A DNA stretch of 64,000 nucleotides from Betaproteobacteria bacterium HGW-Betaproteobacteria-4 (GCA_002840785.1 PHCH01000005.1:1-64000), one strand, 5' to 3'; positions 9,533 through 21,069 are shown, numbered from the stretch's first letter. Made by a program: numbers and translations. The notes: generated from the letters alone by a model not told the origin.

Positions 9533-9551
9533 GCGGTTCCTCGGGATCCGG

Positions 9552-9581
9552 CCAGGTAGCAACGTAGCATTTGCTGCCTGG
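9552..9581. terminator. Hairpin after the cytochrome gene
   Basis: CCAGGTAGCAA and TTGCTGCCTGG form an 11-bp stem with one G-T type pair and an eight-base loop. No clear T-run follows, so termination is only probable. Confidence 0.4.
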
Positions 9582-9710
9582 TGCGCGGTGGGATCTATGC
9601 CGCAAGATCGCGCGGGCGAAGCGCTGGCGGCTACGCCTTGCTTGCCCTTTGCATTAAACTGCCCCGCATATTTTCGATTCCCCCACCCCACCAGCGTACT
9701 GGAGAGCGTT

Positions 9711-11270
9711 ATGGCACGGCTGAGCATCGGACATCATTTCATCGGCGGACTGTTGGCGACAGTCATGGTGTTTCCTGCCCTTGCCGACTACAACGCCGGC
9801 AATTATCGGCGCGATGCGGACGAGGCCAATCGCCAACGAATGATGAACAGTTTCCGGCGCGATGCCGAAGTGACCAGTCGGCGCAACGATGAGCTACGAC
9901 GCAGCAATGCCTACCAGGCGCCATCGCAAGGCTCCGCCTCGGGCAGCAAGGCGGGTGAATCCAGGGGCGGCGCTTCTGGCAGCGCCTATTCGCCGAGTGT
10001 CGACAGCGGCCCCAGAGCCATCGAAAGCACCACTACGGTCACTGTCCGGGTCAAGGAAAGCGAACAGGACACGGTGGCCCGCATCGTGAAGGAGGCCGAA
10101 GCCGGCAGCGTCGACGCGCAGTGGAACGTGGGACGCCTTTATTACACGGGCGGCTTCGGTGGAGTCAGTCGCAATGACGCCACGGCTGCACAGTGGTTCA
10201 GGAAAGCGGCCCTGGCCGGCCATGCCGAAGCAGGGCTGGCGTATGGCGAAATTCTCTTCAATGCCAAGGGCGCGGACGAGAACCCGGTTGAAGTGGCCCG
10301 CTGGTTCAAATTCGCCGCAGAAAAGGGCATCCCCAGAGCGATGTTTTTCTGGGGCACCCTGCTGGAGGTAGGACATGGCACGAGCCAGGACTTTCCTGCC
10401 GCCTTTGGCTGGATCAGGAAAGCAGCAGAACAGGGCGAAACCAACGCCTATGCCTCGCTCGGCTCGATGTATGCGCAGGGACGTGGCACACCGGCGGATT
10501 TCGCCGCCGCGCACACCTGGCTGCTCAAGGGCGCCGAGCATGGCGACGGGACGGCATGTGTCGATCTGGGCACCCTGTACCTGAAGGGACAAGGCGTTGC
10601 CAAGGACGAGCAAGCGGCAGCGCACTGGTTCCTCAAGGGCGCGGAAGCGGGTAACCGCAACGGCATGTTCAACGCCGGGCTGCTCTACGAAAAAGGCATG
10701 TTTGGGGTCACGCAGGATGTCGACAAGGCGCGCGCCTGGTTCACCAAGGCCGCGGCTGCCGGCATGCCCGCGGCACAACAGGCGCTGGCCCGACTGGGGG
10801 CGACAGGCCCGGCGAGCAACCCCGGGGTGCCTGAAGCGCCGGCTGCCGCCACGGCGAACGGAAAATATTCGGGCCTGTTGCAGACCATTCACTGCCCGCG
10901 CGACCAAGGGGAATACGGCCAGTTCACCGATTACGGGTACTGGGGCGGCGGCGCGTGGTGCGGACAGACCGGCAAGGGCGGTTACTGGGTGTGGGTCGCG
11001 CCGTCGTGGTATGTATGGTCGCAAAGCGGCGGATCGGCCGGCGCAACCGCCAAGGCCCCCGAAGCAAGCATTCCCGAATCGGCCTCGGTGAACGGGAAAT
11101 ATGCCGGACTGTTGCAGACCATCCACTGCCCGCGCGATCAGGGGGAATACGGCCGGTTTACCGATTACGGGTACTGGGAAGGCGGTGCATGGTGCGGACA
11201 GACCGGCAAGGGCGGACACTGGGTCTGGGTGGCACCCTCCTGGTACGTCTGGTCGACCAAGACCCGGTAA
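9711..11270 (+). CDS. Exported Sel1-repeat protein with duplicated C-terminal domain
   Basis: The product is 519 residues from the ATG at 9711, which has GGAGAG upstream. It has a signal peptide (MARLSIGHHFIGGLLATVMVFPALA), a polar Arg/Ser/Gly segment, then about six Sel1/TPR-like repeats (for example ARIVKEAEAGSVDAQWNVGRL and AAQWFRKAALAGHAEAGLAYG) at about residues 125-355. Two copies of a 55-residue Trp/Tyr/Gly-rich domain follow (GKYSGLLQTIHCPRDQGEYG ... WVWVAPSWYVWS). Sel1 repeats are protein-interaction scaffolds. The terminal domain has paired cysteines and many aromatic residues; I do not recognise it. A periplasmic or surface location is likely. Confidence 0.75.
   Translation: MARLSIGHHFIGGLLATVMVFPALADYNAGNYRRDADEANRQRMMNSFRRDAEVTSRRNDELRRSNAYQAPSQGSASGSKAGESRGGASGSAYSPSVDSGPRAIESTTTVTVRVKESEQDTVARIVKEAEAGSVDAQWNVGRLYYTGGFGGVSRNDATAAQWFRKAALAGHAEAGLAYGEILFNAKGADENPVEVARWFKFAAEKGIPRAMFFWGTLLEVGHGTSQDFPAAFGWIRKAAEQGETNAYASLGSMYAQGRGTPADFAAAHTWLLKGAEHGDGTACVDLGTLYLKGQGVAKDEQAAAHWFLKGAEAGNRNGMFNAGLLYEKGMFGVTQDVDKARAWFTKAAAAGMPAAQQALARLGATGPASNPGVPEAPAAATANGKYSGLLQTIHCPRDQGEYGQFTDYGYWGGGAWCGQTGKGGYWVWVAPSWYVWSQSGGSAGATAKAPEASIPESASVNGKYAGLLQTIHCPRDQGEYGRFTDYGYWEGGAWCGQTGKGGHWVWVAPSWYVWSTKTR
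10857..11255 (+). repeat. Tandem 165-bp duplication within the Sel1 gene
   Basis: Unit 1 (10857-11021) and unit 2 (11091-11255) are both 165 bp and nearly identical, separated by a 69-bp Ala/Pro/Ser-rich linker. Each encodes one 55-residue C-terminal domain. The nucleotide similarity suggests recent duplication or gene conversion. Confidence 0.85.
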
Positions 11271-11367
11271 TCGCCTTCCGCGCTGGAATTTGCGACCGGT
11301 AGCGCCAAGCCGGTCGAACGGTGCCGATTCCGGATTCGGGGTACGTGCTTGAGGTTGGCCAATCATC

Positions 11368-11407
11368 TCCACGGTCAACCGGAAAAAACGGCCAAAATCA
11401 AAATAGC
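11368..11407 (+). repeat. Dispersed repeat copy 3
   Basis: This copy reads TCCACGGTCAACCGGAAAAA, then ACGGCCAAAATCAAAATAG. It lies between the Sel1 gene and the symporter gene and is one of the copies closest to the consensus. Confidence 0.7.
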
Positions 11408-11481
11408 TTGCGCGCACGCCAGCCGGCCGCGATCCACGGCAATGCCGCTAAAATGGCCCTGCCTCCACCTCAACGCGCCCG

Positions 11482-12729
11482 ATGACCCGTCCCTCGCTCA
11501 ACACCCAGATCCTGATCGGCTGCCTGCTCGGCATCGCCGGCGGGCTGTGGCTGGCCACCCAGCCGGCTGCGGCGCCCATCGTCGGCAACACGCTGTACGG
11601 CGCCAAGATGCTCGGCAACCTGTTTCTCGACCTGCTGCGCATGGTGCTCGTGCCGCTGGTCTTTTCGTCGATTGTCGTCGGCGTTGCCAATCTACGCGCC
11701 CATCAGCAGATGCATCGGGTGTGGACGACAACGCTGGCCTTTTTCGCGCTGACCATGGGCGTCGCCATCGTCCTCGGCCTGGGCGCTGCCAACCTCTTCC
11801 GCCCCGGAGAAGGCCTGCAACTGGCGATGTTCGCCGACGCCACGCGGGATTTCCAGGCACGCCAGATGCCGCTGCCCGACTACATTGCCCAATTCATGCG
11901 CGGCCTGTTCCAGAATCCGTTCAAGGCGCTGGCCCAGGGCGAGATCCTGGCCGTCGTCATCATTGCCCTGTTTCTCGGCATTGCGCTGGTCATCGGCGGC
12001 GAGCGCTACAAGAACCTGCGCGTGCTGATCCAGGAATTGCAGGAACTCTGCCTGCTCGTCGTCGGCTGGATCATGCACCTCGCCCCGTTCGGCCTCGCCG
12101 CGCTGCTGCTGCAACTGGTCGCCACGCAAAATGCCGATCTGCTCGCCAGCCTGGCACATTTCATCAGCGTCGTCGTCGGCACCACGCTGTTCCACGGCAT
12201 CGTCGTCCTGCCGCTGCTACTCTGGCTGGTCACCCGGATGTCGCCGCTACGTTTCTGGAAAGGCGCCAAGGAAGCGCTGATCACCGCCTTCGCCACGAGT
12301 TCGAGCGCCGCCACGCTGCCCATCACGCTGCGCTGCGCCGAGCAGCATTTGCACGTCAAGAAGGACATCGCCAACTTCGTCGTGCCGCTCGGCGCCACCG
12401 CCAACATGGACGGCACGGCGCTCTACGAAGCGGCCGCCGCGCTGTTCGTCGCCCGCCTGGCCGGCATTGAACTCGATCTCGCCCACCAGCTCATCATCTT
12501 CTTCGTCGCCATGCTCAGTTCCATCGGCGCCCCCGGCATCCCCAGCGTCGGCATGCTGAGCATGGTACTGGTCCTTGAATCGGTCGGCCTGCCCACCGCG
12601 GCGATTGCCATCCTGCTGCCCATCGACCGCATCCTCGACACCGTGCGCACGGCGGTCAATGTCGAAGGCGACATGGTTGGCAGCCTGGTCGTACAGAAGC
12701 TGAGCGAATCGGCTCGGGCCGATCGCTAA
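11482..12729 (+). CDS. Dicarboxylate/amino acid:cation symporter (DAACS family)
   Basis: This is a 415-residue integral inner-membrane transporter with the length and plan of GltP/DctA proteins. Eight or so hydrophobic segments are followed by the re-entrant serine-rich loop FATSSSAATLPITL (about residues 272-285), the NMDGTALYE block of helix 7 and the SIGAPGIPSVGM loop. These bind the carboxylate substrate and the coupling Na+/H+. The start MTRPSLNTQILIGCLLG gives a normal first helix. Glutamate, aspartate, succinate or another dicarboxylate could be the substrate. It is a single gene, followed directly by dispersed repeat 4. Confidence 0.88.
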   Translation: MTRPSLNTQILIGCLLGIAGGLWLATQPAAAPIVGNTLYGAKMLGNLFLDLLRMVLVPLVFSSIVVGVANLRAHQQMHRVWTTTLAFFALTMGVAIVLGLGAANLFRPGEGLQLAMFADATRDFQARQMPLPDYIAQFMRGLFQNPFKALAQGEILAVVIIALFLGIALVIGGERYKNLRVLIQELQELCLLVVGWIMHLAPFGLAALLLQLVATQNADLLASLAHFISVVVGTTLFHGIVVLPLLLWLVTRMSPLRFWKGAKEALITAFATSSSAATLPITLRCAEQHLHVKKDIANFVVPLGATANMDGTALYEAAAALFVARLAGIELDLAHQLIIFFVAMLSSIGAPGIPSVGMLSMVLVLESVGLPTAAIAILLPIDRILDTVRTAVNVEGDMVGSLVVQKLSESARADR

Positions 12730-12732
12730 ACC

Positions 12733-13116
12733 CTACCTGCTACGGTCAACCCGAAAAATCAGCCGATTTCCAAATCGGTCCTCGCCGCTGCCCTCGAATG
12801 AGCGGCAGGTGATCGCCGTCCACCGCACCGCCACCTCGCGGCCGTCGCTGCAGCGGACGACGCCGGTTCCGGACTCGCCGGCGCAACTGCCCGGCCGGGG
12901 CGAAGTCTCGGGGGGCGCCAACTGCCCGTCGCAGTGCAGGCGCCCGTCGCCATCGGCCAGGATGAAACTGCCGCCACCGTTCGCGTCACCGGGAAAGCCC
13001 TTGCCGCGCAGCTCGCCCGGCACGTCGCTCAGGCTGCCGCGCGCCTGGTAGCCGAAGGCACACGCGGCGAGCAGCGAGGCGGCGACGATGAGCAGGGAAA
13101 TTCCGCGTTTGTTCAC
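12733..13116 (-). CDS. Small lipoprotein of unknown function
   Basis: The product is 127 residues from a GTG at 13116 (VNKRGISLLIVAASLLAAC), so it has a lipoprotein signal with an LAAC lipobox. The mature part is Gly/Asp-rich with a pair of cysteines (GSCAGESGTGVVRCSDG, then AITCRSF) and no recognised domain. It is divergent from dapC with 60 bp between the starts. Its last codons (FRVDRSR) run through dispersed repeat copy 4, so the repeat may have changed the original C-terminus. Confidence 0.6.
   Translation of the reverse strand: MNKRGISLLIVAASLLAACAFGYQARGSLSDVPGELRGKGFPGDANGGGSFILADGDGRLHCDGQLAPPETSPRPGSCAGESGTGVVRCSDGREVAVRWTAITCRSFEGSGEDRFGNRLIFRVDRSR
12739..12778 (+). repeat. Dispersed repeat copy 4
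   Basis: This copy begins GCTACGGTCAACCCGAAAAA; its tail is diverged. It overlaps the 3' end of the minus-strand lipoprotein gene and supplies that gene's last residues. Confidence 0.6.
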
Positions 13117-13175
13117 AAGGCAGGCAAAGCGTTTTCGGGGATAATCCGCATTTTTACACCCATTCGACGCCCGAC

Positions 13176-14351
13176 GTGAATTCGCATCTCGCCCAACTCC
13201 AGCCCTACCCCTTCGAAAAGCTGCGCGTCACGCCCAACCCGGACTACAAGGAAATCAAGCTCTCCATCGGCGAGCCGCAGCACCCGACGCCGGCTTTCAT
13301 CATCGAAGCGCTGGCCAACGGCCTGAAGGGTTTGGCCAATTACCCGACGACGCAGGGCATTCCGGCATTGCGTCAAGCCATCGCCGCCTGGTGCCAGCGC
13401 CGCTACGACCTGGCGCTCAATCCGGAAACCGAAACCCTGCCGGTCAACGGCTCACGCGAAGCGCTTTTTTCCTTCGCGCAAACAGTCATCGATACCAGCC
13501 GCGGCCACGTTCCGCTGGTGGTCAGCCCGAACCCGTTCTACCAGATCTACGAAGGCGCCGCCTATCTGTCCGGCGCCGAGCCGCGCTTCCTCAACAACCT
13601 GCCCGACAACGATTTCGCCTTCGACTACGCCAGCCTGAGCGAAGAAGAATGGGCCCGCGTCCAGCTCTTCTACGTCTGCTCGCCGGGCAACCCGACCGGC
13701 AAGGTGCTATCGCTGGCCGACTGGAAAACGCTGTTCGCCCTCTCCGACAAGTACGGTTTCGTCATCGCCTCCGACGAGTGCTATTCGGAAATCTATTTCG
13801 ACGAAGCCAACCCGCCCATCGGCGGCCTCCAGGCAGCCAAGCTGCTCGGCCGCTCGAACGAACGGCTGGTCATGTTCTCCAGCCTGTCCAAGCGCTCCAA
13901 CGTGCCGGGCATGCGTTCCGGCTTCGTCGCCGGCGACGCCGCCATCCTCAAGAAATACCTGCTGTTCCGCACCTACCAGGGTTGCGCCATGGCGCCGCCG
14001 GTGCAGACCGCCTCCATCGCCGCCTGGAACGACGAGGCGCATGTCCTCGACAACCGCAACCAGTATCGCGAGAAATTCACCGCCTGCACGCCGCTGATTT
14101 CCGAAGTGCTCGGCACCAGCATGCCCGACGCCAGCTTCTATCTGTGGGCCAAGACGCCCATCGCCGACACCGAGTTTTCCCGCGGCCTGCTCGAACACTA
14201 TAATGTCGTGGTCCTGCCCGGCAGCTTCCTGGCGCGCGAAGTCCGCGGCGTCAATCCGGGGGCCAATTTCATTCGTATCGCGCTGGTTGCCTCACTCGAC
14301 GAGTGTCTGGAAGCGACCCGGCGCATTCGCCAATTCGCACAACAACTGTAA
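13176..14351 (+). CDS. dapC: Succinyldiaminopimelate transaminase
   Basis: DapC is a PLP-dependent class I/II aminotransferase that makes N-succinyl-LL-2,6-diaminopimelate in the succinylase lysine/peptidoglycan pathway. The 391-residue product has the expected CSPGNPTGK block, DECYSEIYFD, the PLP-lysine loop SSLSKRSNVPGMRSGF (Lys in SLSKRS) and the C-terminal NFIRIAL with the substrate-binding Arg. It starts at a GTG (13176). It heads a cluster with dapD 15 bp downstream and dapE three genes on, which supports DapC over other aminotransferases of the family. Confidence 0.92.
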   Translation: MNSHLAQLQPYPFEKLRVTPNPDYKEIKLSIGEPQHPTPAFIIEALANGLKGLANYPTTQGIPALRQAIAAWCQRRYDLALNPETETLPVNGSREALFSFAQTVIDTSRGHVPLVVSPNPFYQIYEGAAYLSGAEPRFLNNLPDNDFAFDYASLSEEEWARVQLFYVCSPGNPTGKVLSLADWKTLFALSDKYGFVIASDECYSEIYFDEANPPIGGLQAAKLLGRSNERLVMFSSLSKRSNVPGMRSGFVAGDAAILKKYLLFRTYQGCAMAPPVQTASIAAWNDEAHVLDNRNQYREKFTACTPLISEVLGTSMPDASFYLWAKTPIADTEFSRGLLEHYNVVVLPGSFLAREVRGVNPGANFIRIALVASLDECLEATRRIRQFAQQL

Positions 14352-14366
14352 ACAGAGAGAACATCC

Positions 14367-15185
14367 ATGAGCCATCCCCTGCAAGCCATCATCGAAGAAC
14401 TCTGGGAACGCCGCACCGAGCTGTCCCCGCAATCCCCGGTCGATACCGTCGCCGCCATCAACCAGGTGGTCGGCATGCTCGACTCCGGCGCCCTGCGCGT
14501 CGCCGAGAAGATCGACGGTGACTGGGTCACCCACCAGTGGATCAAGAAGGCCGTGCTGCTGTCCTTCCGCGTGCGCGACAACCGCGTCCAGGAATCCGGC
14601 GACGTTCGCTTCTACGACAAGGTCGACACCAAGTTCGAAGGCTGGACTGAAGAGCAGTTCCGTCAAGGTGGCTTCCGCGTAGTGCCGGGCACCATCGTCC
14701 GCAAGGGTTCTTTCGTTGCCAAGAACGCCGTGCTCATGCCCTCCTTCGTCAACATCGGCGCCTACGTTGATGAAGCGACGATGGTCGATACCTGGGTCAC
14801 CGTCGGTTCCTGCGCGCAGATCGGCAAGAACGTGCACCTCTCCGGCGGCGTCGGCATCGGCGGCGTCCTTGAGCCGCTACAGGCCAACCCGACCATCATC
14901 GAAGACAACTGCTTCATCGGCGCCCGTTCCGAAGTCGTCGAAGGCGTCATCATCGGCGAGAACTCCGTTCTTTCGATGGGCGTATACATTGGCCAAAGCA
15001 CGCCAATCTACGACCGCGAAACCGGCGAAGTAACCTACGGCCGCGTGCCGCCAGGCTCCGTCGTGATCAGCGGCACCTTGCCGAAGGCCAACGGCGCGTA
15101 TAGCCTGTATGCCGCGATCATCGTCAAGAAGGTCGACGCGCAAACCCGCTCGAAGACCAGCATCAACGAACTGCTGCGCCCGTAA
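14367..15185 (+). CDS. dapD: 2,3,4,5-tetrahydropyridine-2,6-dicarboxylate N-succinyltransferase
   Basis: DapD transfers succinyl from succinyl-CoA to tetrahydrodipicolinate. The 272-residue product has the N-terminal helical domain ([17 protein letters not shown]) and a left-handed beta-helix of hexapeptide repeats ([50 protein letters not shown]), the normal length and order for a trimeric DapD. It is closely preceded by dapC and followed by pilU after 27 bp with a GAAGG-type ribosome site. Confidence 0.95.
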   Translation: MSHPLQAIIEELWERRTELSPQSPVDTVAAINQVVGMLDSGALRVAEKIDGDWVTHQWIKKAVLLSFRVRDNRVQESGDVRFYDKVDTKFEGWTEEQFRQGGFRVVPGTIVRKGSFVAKNAVLMPSFVNIGAYVDEATMVDTWVTVGSCAQIGKNVHLSGGVGIGGVLEPLQANPTIIEDNCFIGARSEVVEGVIIGENSVLSMGVYIGQSTPIYDRETGEVTYGRVPPGSVVISGTLPKANGAYSLYAAIIVKKVDAQTRSKTSINELLRP

Positions 15186-15212
15186 GCCCCACCACTCCAC
15201 GAAGGTCTTGTC

Positions 15213-17590
<2,378 letters not shown>

Positions 17591-17593
17591 CCA

Positions 17594-18490
17594 ATGACTA
17601 CTGCCGCCAAAACCGAACTGTTCACCGTTCGCGACTACATCCGTTACGCCGTCAGCCGCTTCAACGCCGCCCATCTCTTCTTCGGCCATGGCAGCGACAA
17701 CGCCTGGGACGAAGCCGTGTACCTGACACTGCACACGCTCAACCTGCCGCTCGACCGCCTCGAACCCTTCATCGATGCCCGTCTGCTACCGCATGAGCGC
17801 GAACTGCTGCTCGACGTCTACACCCGCCGTTGCCAGGACCGTCTGCCGGCCGCCTACCTGACCCACGAAGCCTGGCTCGGCGAGCATCGTTTTTACGTTG
17901 ACGACCGCGTCATCGTGCCGCGCTCCTTCATCGCCGAATTGCTCGACGAACAGCTCACGCCGTGGATCGACGATCCCTGGGCGATCGAGTCCGCCCTCGA
18001 CCTGTGCACCGGTTCCGGGTGCCTGGCCATCCTGACCGCCCTCGCCTTCCCGAATGCTGAGGTTGCTGCGGTCGACCTCTCCGAAGATGCCCTTTCCGTT
18101 GCCGAGCGCAATGTCGCCGACTACCACCTGACCGACCGCGTCGAACTGATCCAGTCCGACGCCTTCGCCAAGCTGGCTGGCCGCAAATTCGACCTGATCA
18201 TTTCCAACCCGCCCTACGTCAATGCCGAATCGGTCGCCGCGCTGCCGCCGGAATACCTGCACGAGCCGGAACTGGCGCTCGGCTCGGGCGAAGACGGCCT
18301 CGATTTCACGCGCATCATCCTGCGCGAAGCGAAGAAGCACCTGACTGAAAACGGCATCCTGATCGTCGAAATCGGCCACAACCGCGACGACCTCGAAGCC
18401 GCCTACCCGACGCTGCCCTTCACCTGGCTCGACACCGCTGCCGGCGACGAATTCGTCTTCCTGCTCCACGCCGCCGATCTGCCGGATTGA
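17594..18490 (+). CDS. prmB: 50S ribosomal protein L3 glutamine N5-methyltransferase
   Basis: PrmB methylates a glutamine of ribosomal protein L3 using S-adenosylmethionine. The 298-residue product has the N-terminal helical domain, the AdoMet loop LDLCTGSGCLAI (about residues 136-147) and the glutamine-binding signature NPPY (about 204-207). The N-terminus TVRDYIRYAVSRFNAAHLFFGHG is typical of PrmB rather than PrmC. It follows dapE by 54 bp and overlaps or abuts the next gene. Confidence 0.93.
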   Translation: MTTAAKTELFTVRDYIRYAVSRFNAAHLFFGHGSDNAWDEAVYLTLHTLNLPLDRLEPFIDARLLPHERELLLDVYTRRCQDRLPAAYLTHEAWLGEHRFYVDDRVIVPRSFIAELLDEQLTPWIDDPWAIESALDLCTGSGCLAILTALAFPNAEVAAVDLSEDALSVAERNVADYHLTDRVELIQSDAFAKLAGRKFDLIISNPPYVNAESVAALPPEYLHEPELALGSGEDGLDFTRIILREAKKHLTENGILIVEIGHNRDDLEAAYPTLPFTWLDTAAGDEFVFLLHAADLPD

Positions 18491-18504
18491 CCAAGCTGTT
18501 TGAA

Positions 18505-19356
18505 ATGCCCAGCCCGTTCGAAATCGAAATGGGCACGGTCCTCATGCACGAGCCGTCGTGGGCGCGGGAGGGCGAACTGCGCGCCCAGTTGCTCGACGAA
18601 AGCTACCCCAAGCCCTTCGTCATCGACGACGGCAAATCGCGCTTTCTCTATTTCAACGTCCGCCTCATGCAGAGCGAAATGTCGCTCAAGGCGCCGCACG
18701 ACCTGGCCATCCGCTACACGCAGAAAATGATGGCCTTCCTGCTCTTCCAGCCACGCCCGAAACGCATCGTCCTGATCGGCCTCGGTGGCGGCTCGCTGAT
18801 CAAGTTCTGCTACCAGCGCATGCCCGGCACCCAGCTGACGGCCGTCGAACTCGACCCCAACGTCATCGCCTTCCGCGACACCTTTCTCATGCCGCCCGAC
18901 GATGACCGCCTGCAGGTGCTTGAAGCCGACGGCGCTGAATTCCTCGAAAACACCGAAAAAGGCATCGATGCCCTGCTCGTCGACGCCTTCGACAAAACCG
19001 GCTTCGCACCCAGCCTGGCCAACCGCGAATTCTTCGACAACGCCTACGCCAAGCTCTCGGGCAACGGCGTGCTGGTCATCAACCTGGCCGGCGAAAAGGA
19101 AACCTACGCCGGCCTGATCGGCGAAGCGATGCACGTTTTCGACGACCAGGTCATTGTCATTTCGGTCCCGGACGACGGCAACCACGTGCTCTACGCTTTC
19201 AAGGAACGCCATTTCGAGCCGCGCTGGCGCTGGCTGCACAACTACGCCAAGGAACTGCGCGCCAAGTTCGGCCTCGACTTCCCGGCCTTCGTGCAAAAGA
19301 TGGAACGCTCAACCAAGCTCGGCCTGGCCCGCCGTGAGGCGATTCGCCGGCGCTAG
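18505..19356 (+). CDS. Spermidine synthase-like methyltransferase-fold protein
   Basis: The product is 283 residues from the ATG at 18505. A TTG at 18487, overlapping the prmB stop, is an alternative. The Rossmann core IVLIGLGGGSLIKFCY, AVELDPNVIAFR and LEADGAEFLENTEKGIDALLVDAFD matches the polyamine-synthase family (SpeE-like), but the N-terminal tetramerisation region is short and the polyamine-site residues are not clearly conserved. It may be a non-catalytic or methyltransferase relative, as is common in proteobacteria. It follows prmB in the same operon. Confidence 0.7.
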   Translation: MPSPFEIEMGTVLMHEPSWAREGELRAQLLDESYPKPFVIDDGKSRFLYFNVRLMQSEMSLKAPHDLAIRYTQKMMAFLLFQPRPKRIVLIGLGGGSLIKFCYQRMPGTQLTAVELDPNVIAFRDTFLMPPDDDRLQVLEADGAEFLENTEKGIDALLVDAFDKTGFAPSLANREFFDNAYAKLSGNGVLVINLAGEKETYAGLIGEAMHVFDDQVIVISVPDDGNHVLYAFKERHFEPRWRWLHNYAKELRAKFGLDFPAFVQKMERSTKLGLARREAIRRR

Positions 19357-19374
19357 CCAGCAATTTTTCCAGTT

Positions 19375-19412
19375 GCTACGGTCAACCGTAAAAAACGGCC
19401 AAAATTGAAATG
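19375..19412 (+). repeat. Dispersed repeat copy 5
   Basis: This copy reads GCTACGGTCAACCGTAAAAA, then ACGGCCAAAATTGAAAT. It lies in the gap between the convergent spermidine-synthase-like gene and pepD, seven bases from the pepD stop. Confidence 0.7.
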
Positions 19413-19418
19413 TGGCTG

Positions 19419-20873
19419 CTAAGCGATTTCCTGCAAAATCGCCCGCAACAAACGCCAGCACCGCTCGACCGAAGCAATCTCGACCCGCTCGCCCGGCGCA
19501 TGCGCGCCACGGATGGTCGGGCCAAAGGACACGATATCCATCCCCGGATACTTGTCGCCGATGATGCCGCACTCCAGCCCGGCATGAATGACCTGAACCT
19601 TCGAATCCGCAGCAAAATCCCGCCGATAAACCGATTGACACAACTTGAGCAATTCAGACGCCGGATTCGGCGCCCAGCCCGGATAAAAACCGGATTTTTC
19701 AGCCGACGTTCCACTCAGCGCCCACAAACTGACAATCTCGTCGGCCAGCGCCAGGCTGCCGCTACCGATCAACGAACGCACCATAAAGTTGCACGATCCC
19801 CCATTCGGGTGCACATCGACCATGCCCAGATTGTTCGACGTCTCGACCACGCCCGGCACCTGCCGGCTCATTCGCCGCACGCCATGCGGTGACGCATGCA
19901 GCGAGCCGAGCCAGACCTCCTGCTCGGCCACCGCCATGACCTGCGTTGCCTCGGCCACTGAAACTGCGAGGCTCACACCCTCGTCAATCCCGTGCAACTC
20001 CGCACGCAAGCTGGCTTCCATCCCGCCCAGCCAACTCGCCAGACGCCCGCCCCGACCACCGGGCACGGCCACCGTCGCCACCGCCTCACGCGGCAAGGCA
20101 TTGCGCGCCGAGCCACCGACCAGATCGACCAGCCGAAGCGGCGTCACGCCCTCCAGCTCGCGCAGGACACGAACCAGCAACTTGATCGCATTGCCCCGCT
20201 CCTCGTGAATATCGACGCCGGAATGTCCGCCCCGCAAGCCGCTCAGGGTAATCCTGACCACCTCGAAGCCTGCCGTAACCGGCTCCGCCACGCCGCTGCG
20301 CTCGACATTCACATCCAGCCCGCCAGCACAACCGAGGTAAAACTCACCCCATTCCTCGGTATCGAGATTCAGCATCAGCCGCCCCTGGAGAACGCCCGGC
20401 TCCAGGCCGCGTGCCCCACCCATGCCAGCCTCTTCATCAATAGTCAGCAAGGCTTCGAGCGGCCCATGCACAAGGCTTTCATCGGCAAGCGCCGCCAGAA
20501 TCAACGCCACGCCTATCCCGTTATCGGCCCCCAGCGTTGTCTTTTCCGCCACCAGCCAGCCATCGCGCAGTTCGGGAACAATCGGATCACGGGAAAAATC
20601 ATGGCTACTGTCCGCGTTCTTCTGGCACACCATGTCGAGATGCGCCTGCAGCACGACACCCGGCCGGCCTTCGCCACCAGCGCTCGCCGGCTTGCGGATA
20701 ATCAGATTACCCGCAGCATCCACCACAGTTGCCAACCCCTGCGCCAAAGCCCACTGCAGCAAGGAATCACGCAGCCCAGCCTCCGCCTTCGAAGCGCGCG
20801 GCGTCGCACACAACGTCGCAAAATGAGCCCAGATGGGCGCTGGATCAAGACCGGAAAACACCGAGTTGCTCAC
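19419..20873 (-). CDS. pepD: Aminoacyl-histidine dipeptidase (PepD, M20 family)
   Basis: PepD is a zinc-dependent cytosolic dipeptidase that cleaves Xaa-His and other dipeptides. The 484-residue product (GTG at 20873, GGAG nine bases upstream) has VVLQAHLDMVCQKN, the metal and catalytic blocks TLGADNGIG and TIDEEAGMGGA, the dimerisation segment LRGGHSGVDI and the C-terminal IHAGLECG. A longer ORF start at 20966 would read through the terminator and att site and is rejected. Only about 20 bp separate the start from the tRNA-His terminator, and prophage DNA lies beyond that, so its promoter is unclear. Confidence 0.9.
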   Translation of the reverse strand: MSNSVFSGLDPAPIWAHFATLCATPRASKAEAGLRDSLLQWALAQGLATVVDAAGNLIIRKPASAGGEGRPGVVLQAHLDMVCQKNADSSHDFSRDPIVPELRDGWLVAEKTTLGADNGIGVALILAALADESLVHGPLEALLTIDEEAGMGGARGLEPGVLQGRLMLNLDTEEWGEFYLGCAGGLDVNVERSGVAEPVTAGFEVVRITLSGLRGGHSGVDIHEERGNAIKLLVRVLRELEGVTPLRLVDLVGGSARNALPREAVATVAVPGGRGGRLASWLGGMEASLRAELHGIDEGVSLAVSVAEATQVMAVAEQEVWLGSLHASPHGVRRMSRQVPGVVETSNNLGMVDVHPNGGSCNFMVRSLIGSGSLALADEIVSLWALSGTSAEKSGFYPGWAPNPASELLKLCQSVYRRDFAADSKVQVIHAGLECGIIGDKYPGMDIVSFGPTIRGAHAPGERVEIASVERCWRLLRAILQEIA

Positions 20874-20891
20874 GTCGCAGAACTCCAAAAG

Positions 20892-20927
20892 TGAAAACCC
20901 CCGCAGACCTTGCGGTGTGCGGGGGTT
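20892..20927 (-). terminator. Terminator hairpin downstream of the original tRNA-His 3' end
   Basis: AACCCCCGCA and TGCGGGGGTT form a 10-bp stem with a 12-base loop, followed on the minus strand by TTTTCACTTTT. In the unlysogenised chromosome this would directly follow tRNA-His. It now sits between attL and pepD. Confidence 0.8.
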
Positions 20928-20932
20928 AAATT

Positions 20933-20977
20933 CTGGGGCGACTGATGGGGCTCGAACCCACGACAACCGGAATCACA
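20933..20977. repeat. attL, 45-bp core
   Basis: The 45 bases are identical to 62480-62524 and correspond to the 3' half of tRNA-His (anticodon loop to CCA). The sequences diverge immediately outside. This copy lacks the 5' half of the tRNA, so it is a remnant and not a functional tRNA. Confidence 0.95.
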
Positions 20978-21003
20978 GAATAGACAGTCACTTACCAGAC
21001 AAC

Positions 21004-21069
21004 TTTCCTAAGATGGCATCGAGCCGGAGGCCGTGGATTCGAGGCCGTGTGCGCCAATCTTAGGAAAAA
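21004..21069. promoter_or_regulatory. Putative integrase arm-type sites, left side
   Basis: TTTCCTAAGATGG (21004-21016) and ATCTTAGGAAAAA (21057-21069) are inverted copies of one motif. The same ATCTTAGGAAAA occurs at 62369-62380 just inside attR. Placement on both phage sides of the att core fits arm-binding sites of a tyrosine integrase (inference). Confidence 0.5.

Noticed and set aside
9894-11417. 507-aa minus-strand ORF opposite the Sel1 gene
   Set aside because: Antisense shadow. Its apparent N-terminus is just dispersed repeat copy 3 read backwards.
20941-20977. Possible second tRNA-His at attL
   Set aside because: Only the 3' half is present. The D-arm and acceptor 5' strand are missing, so it is an att remnant.
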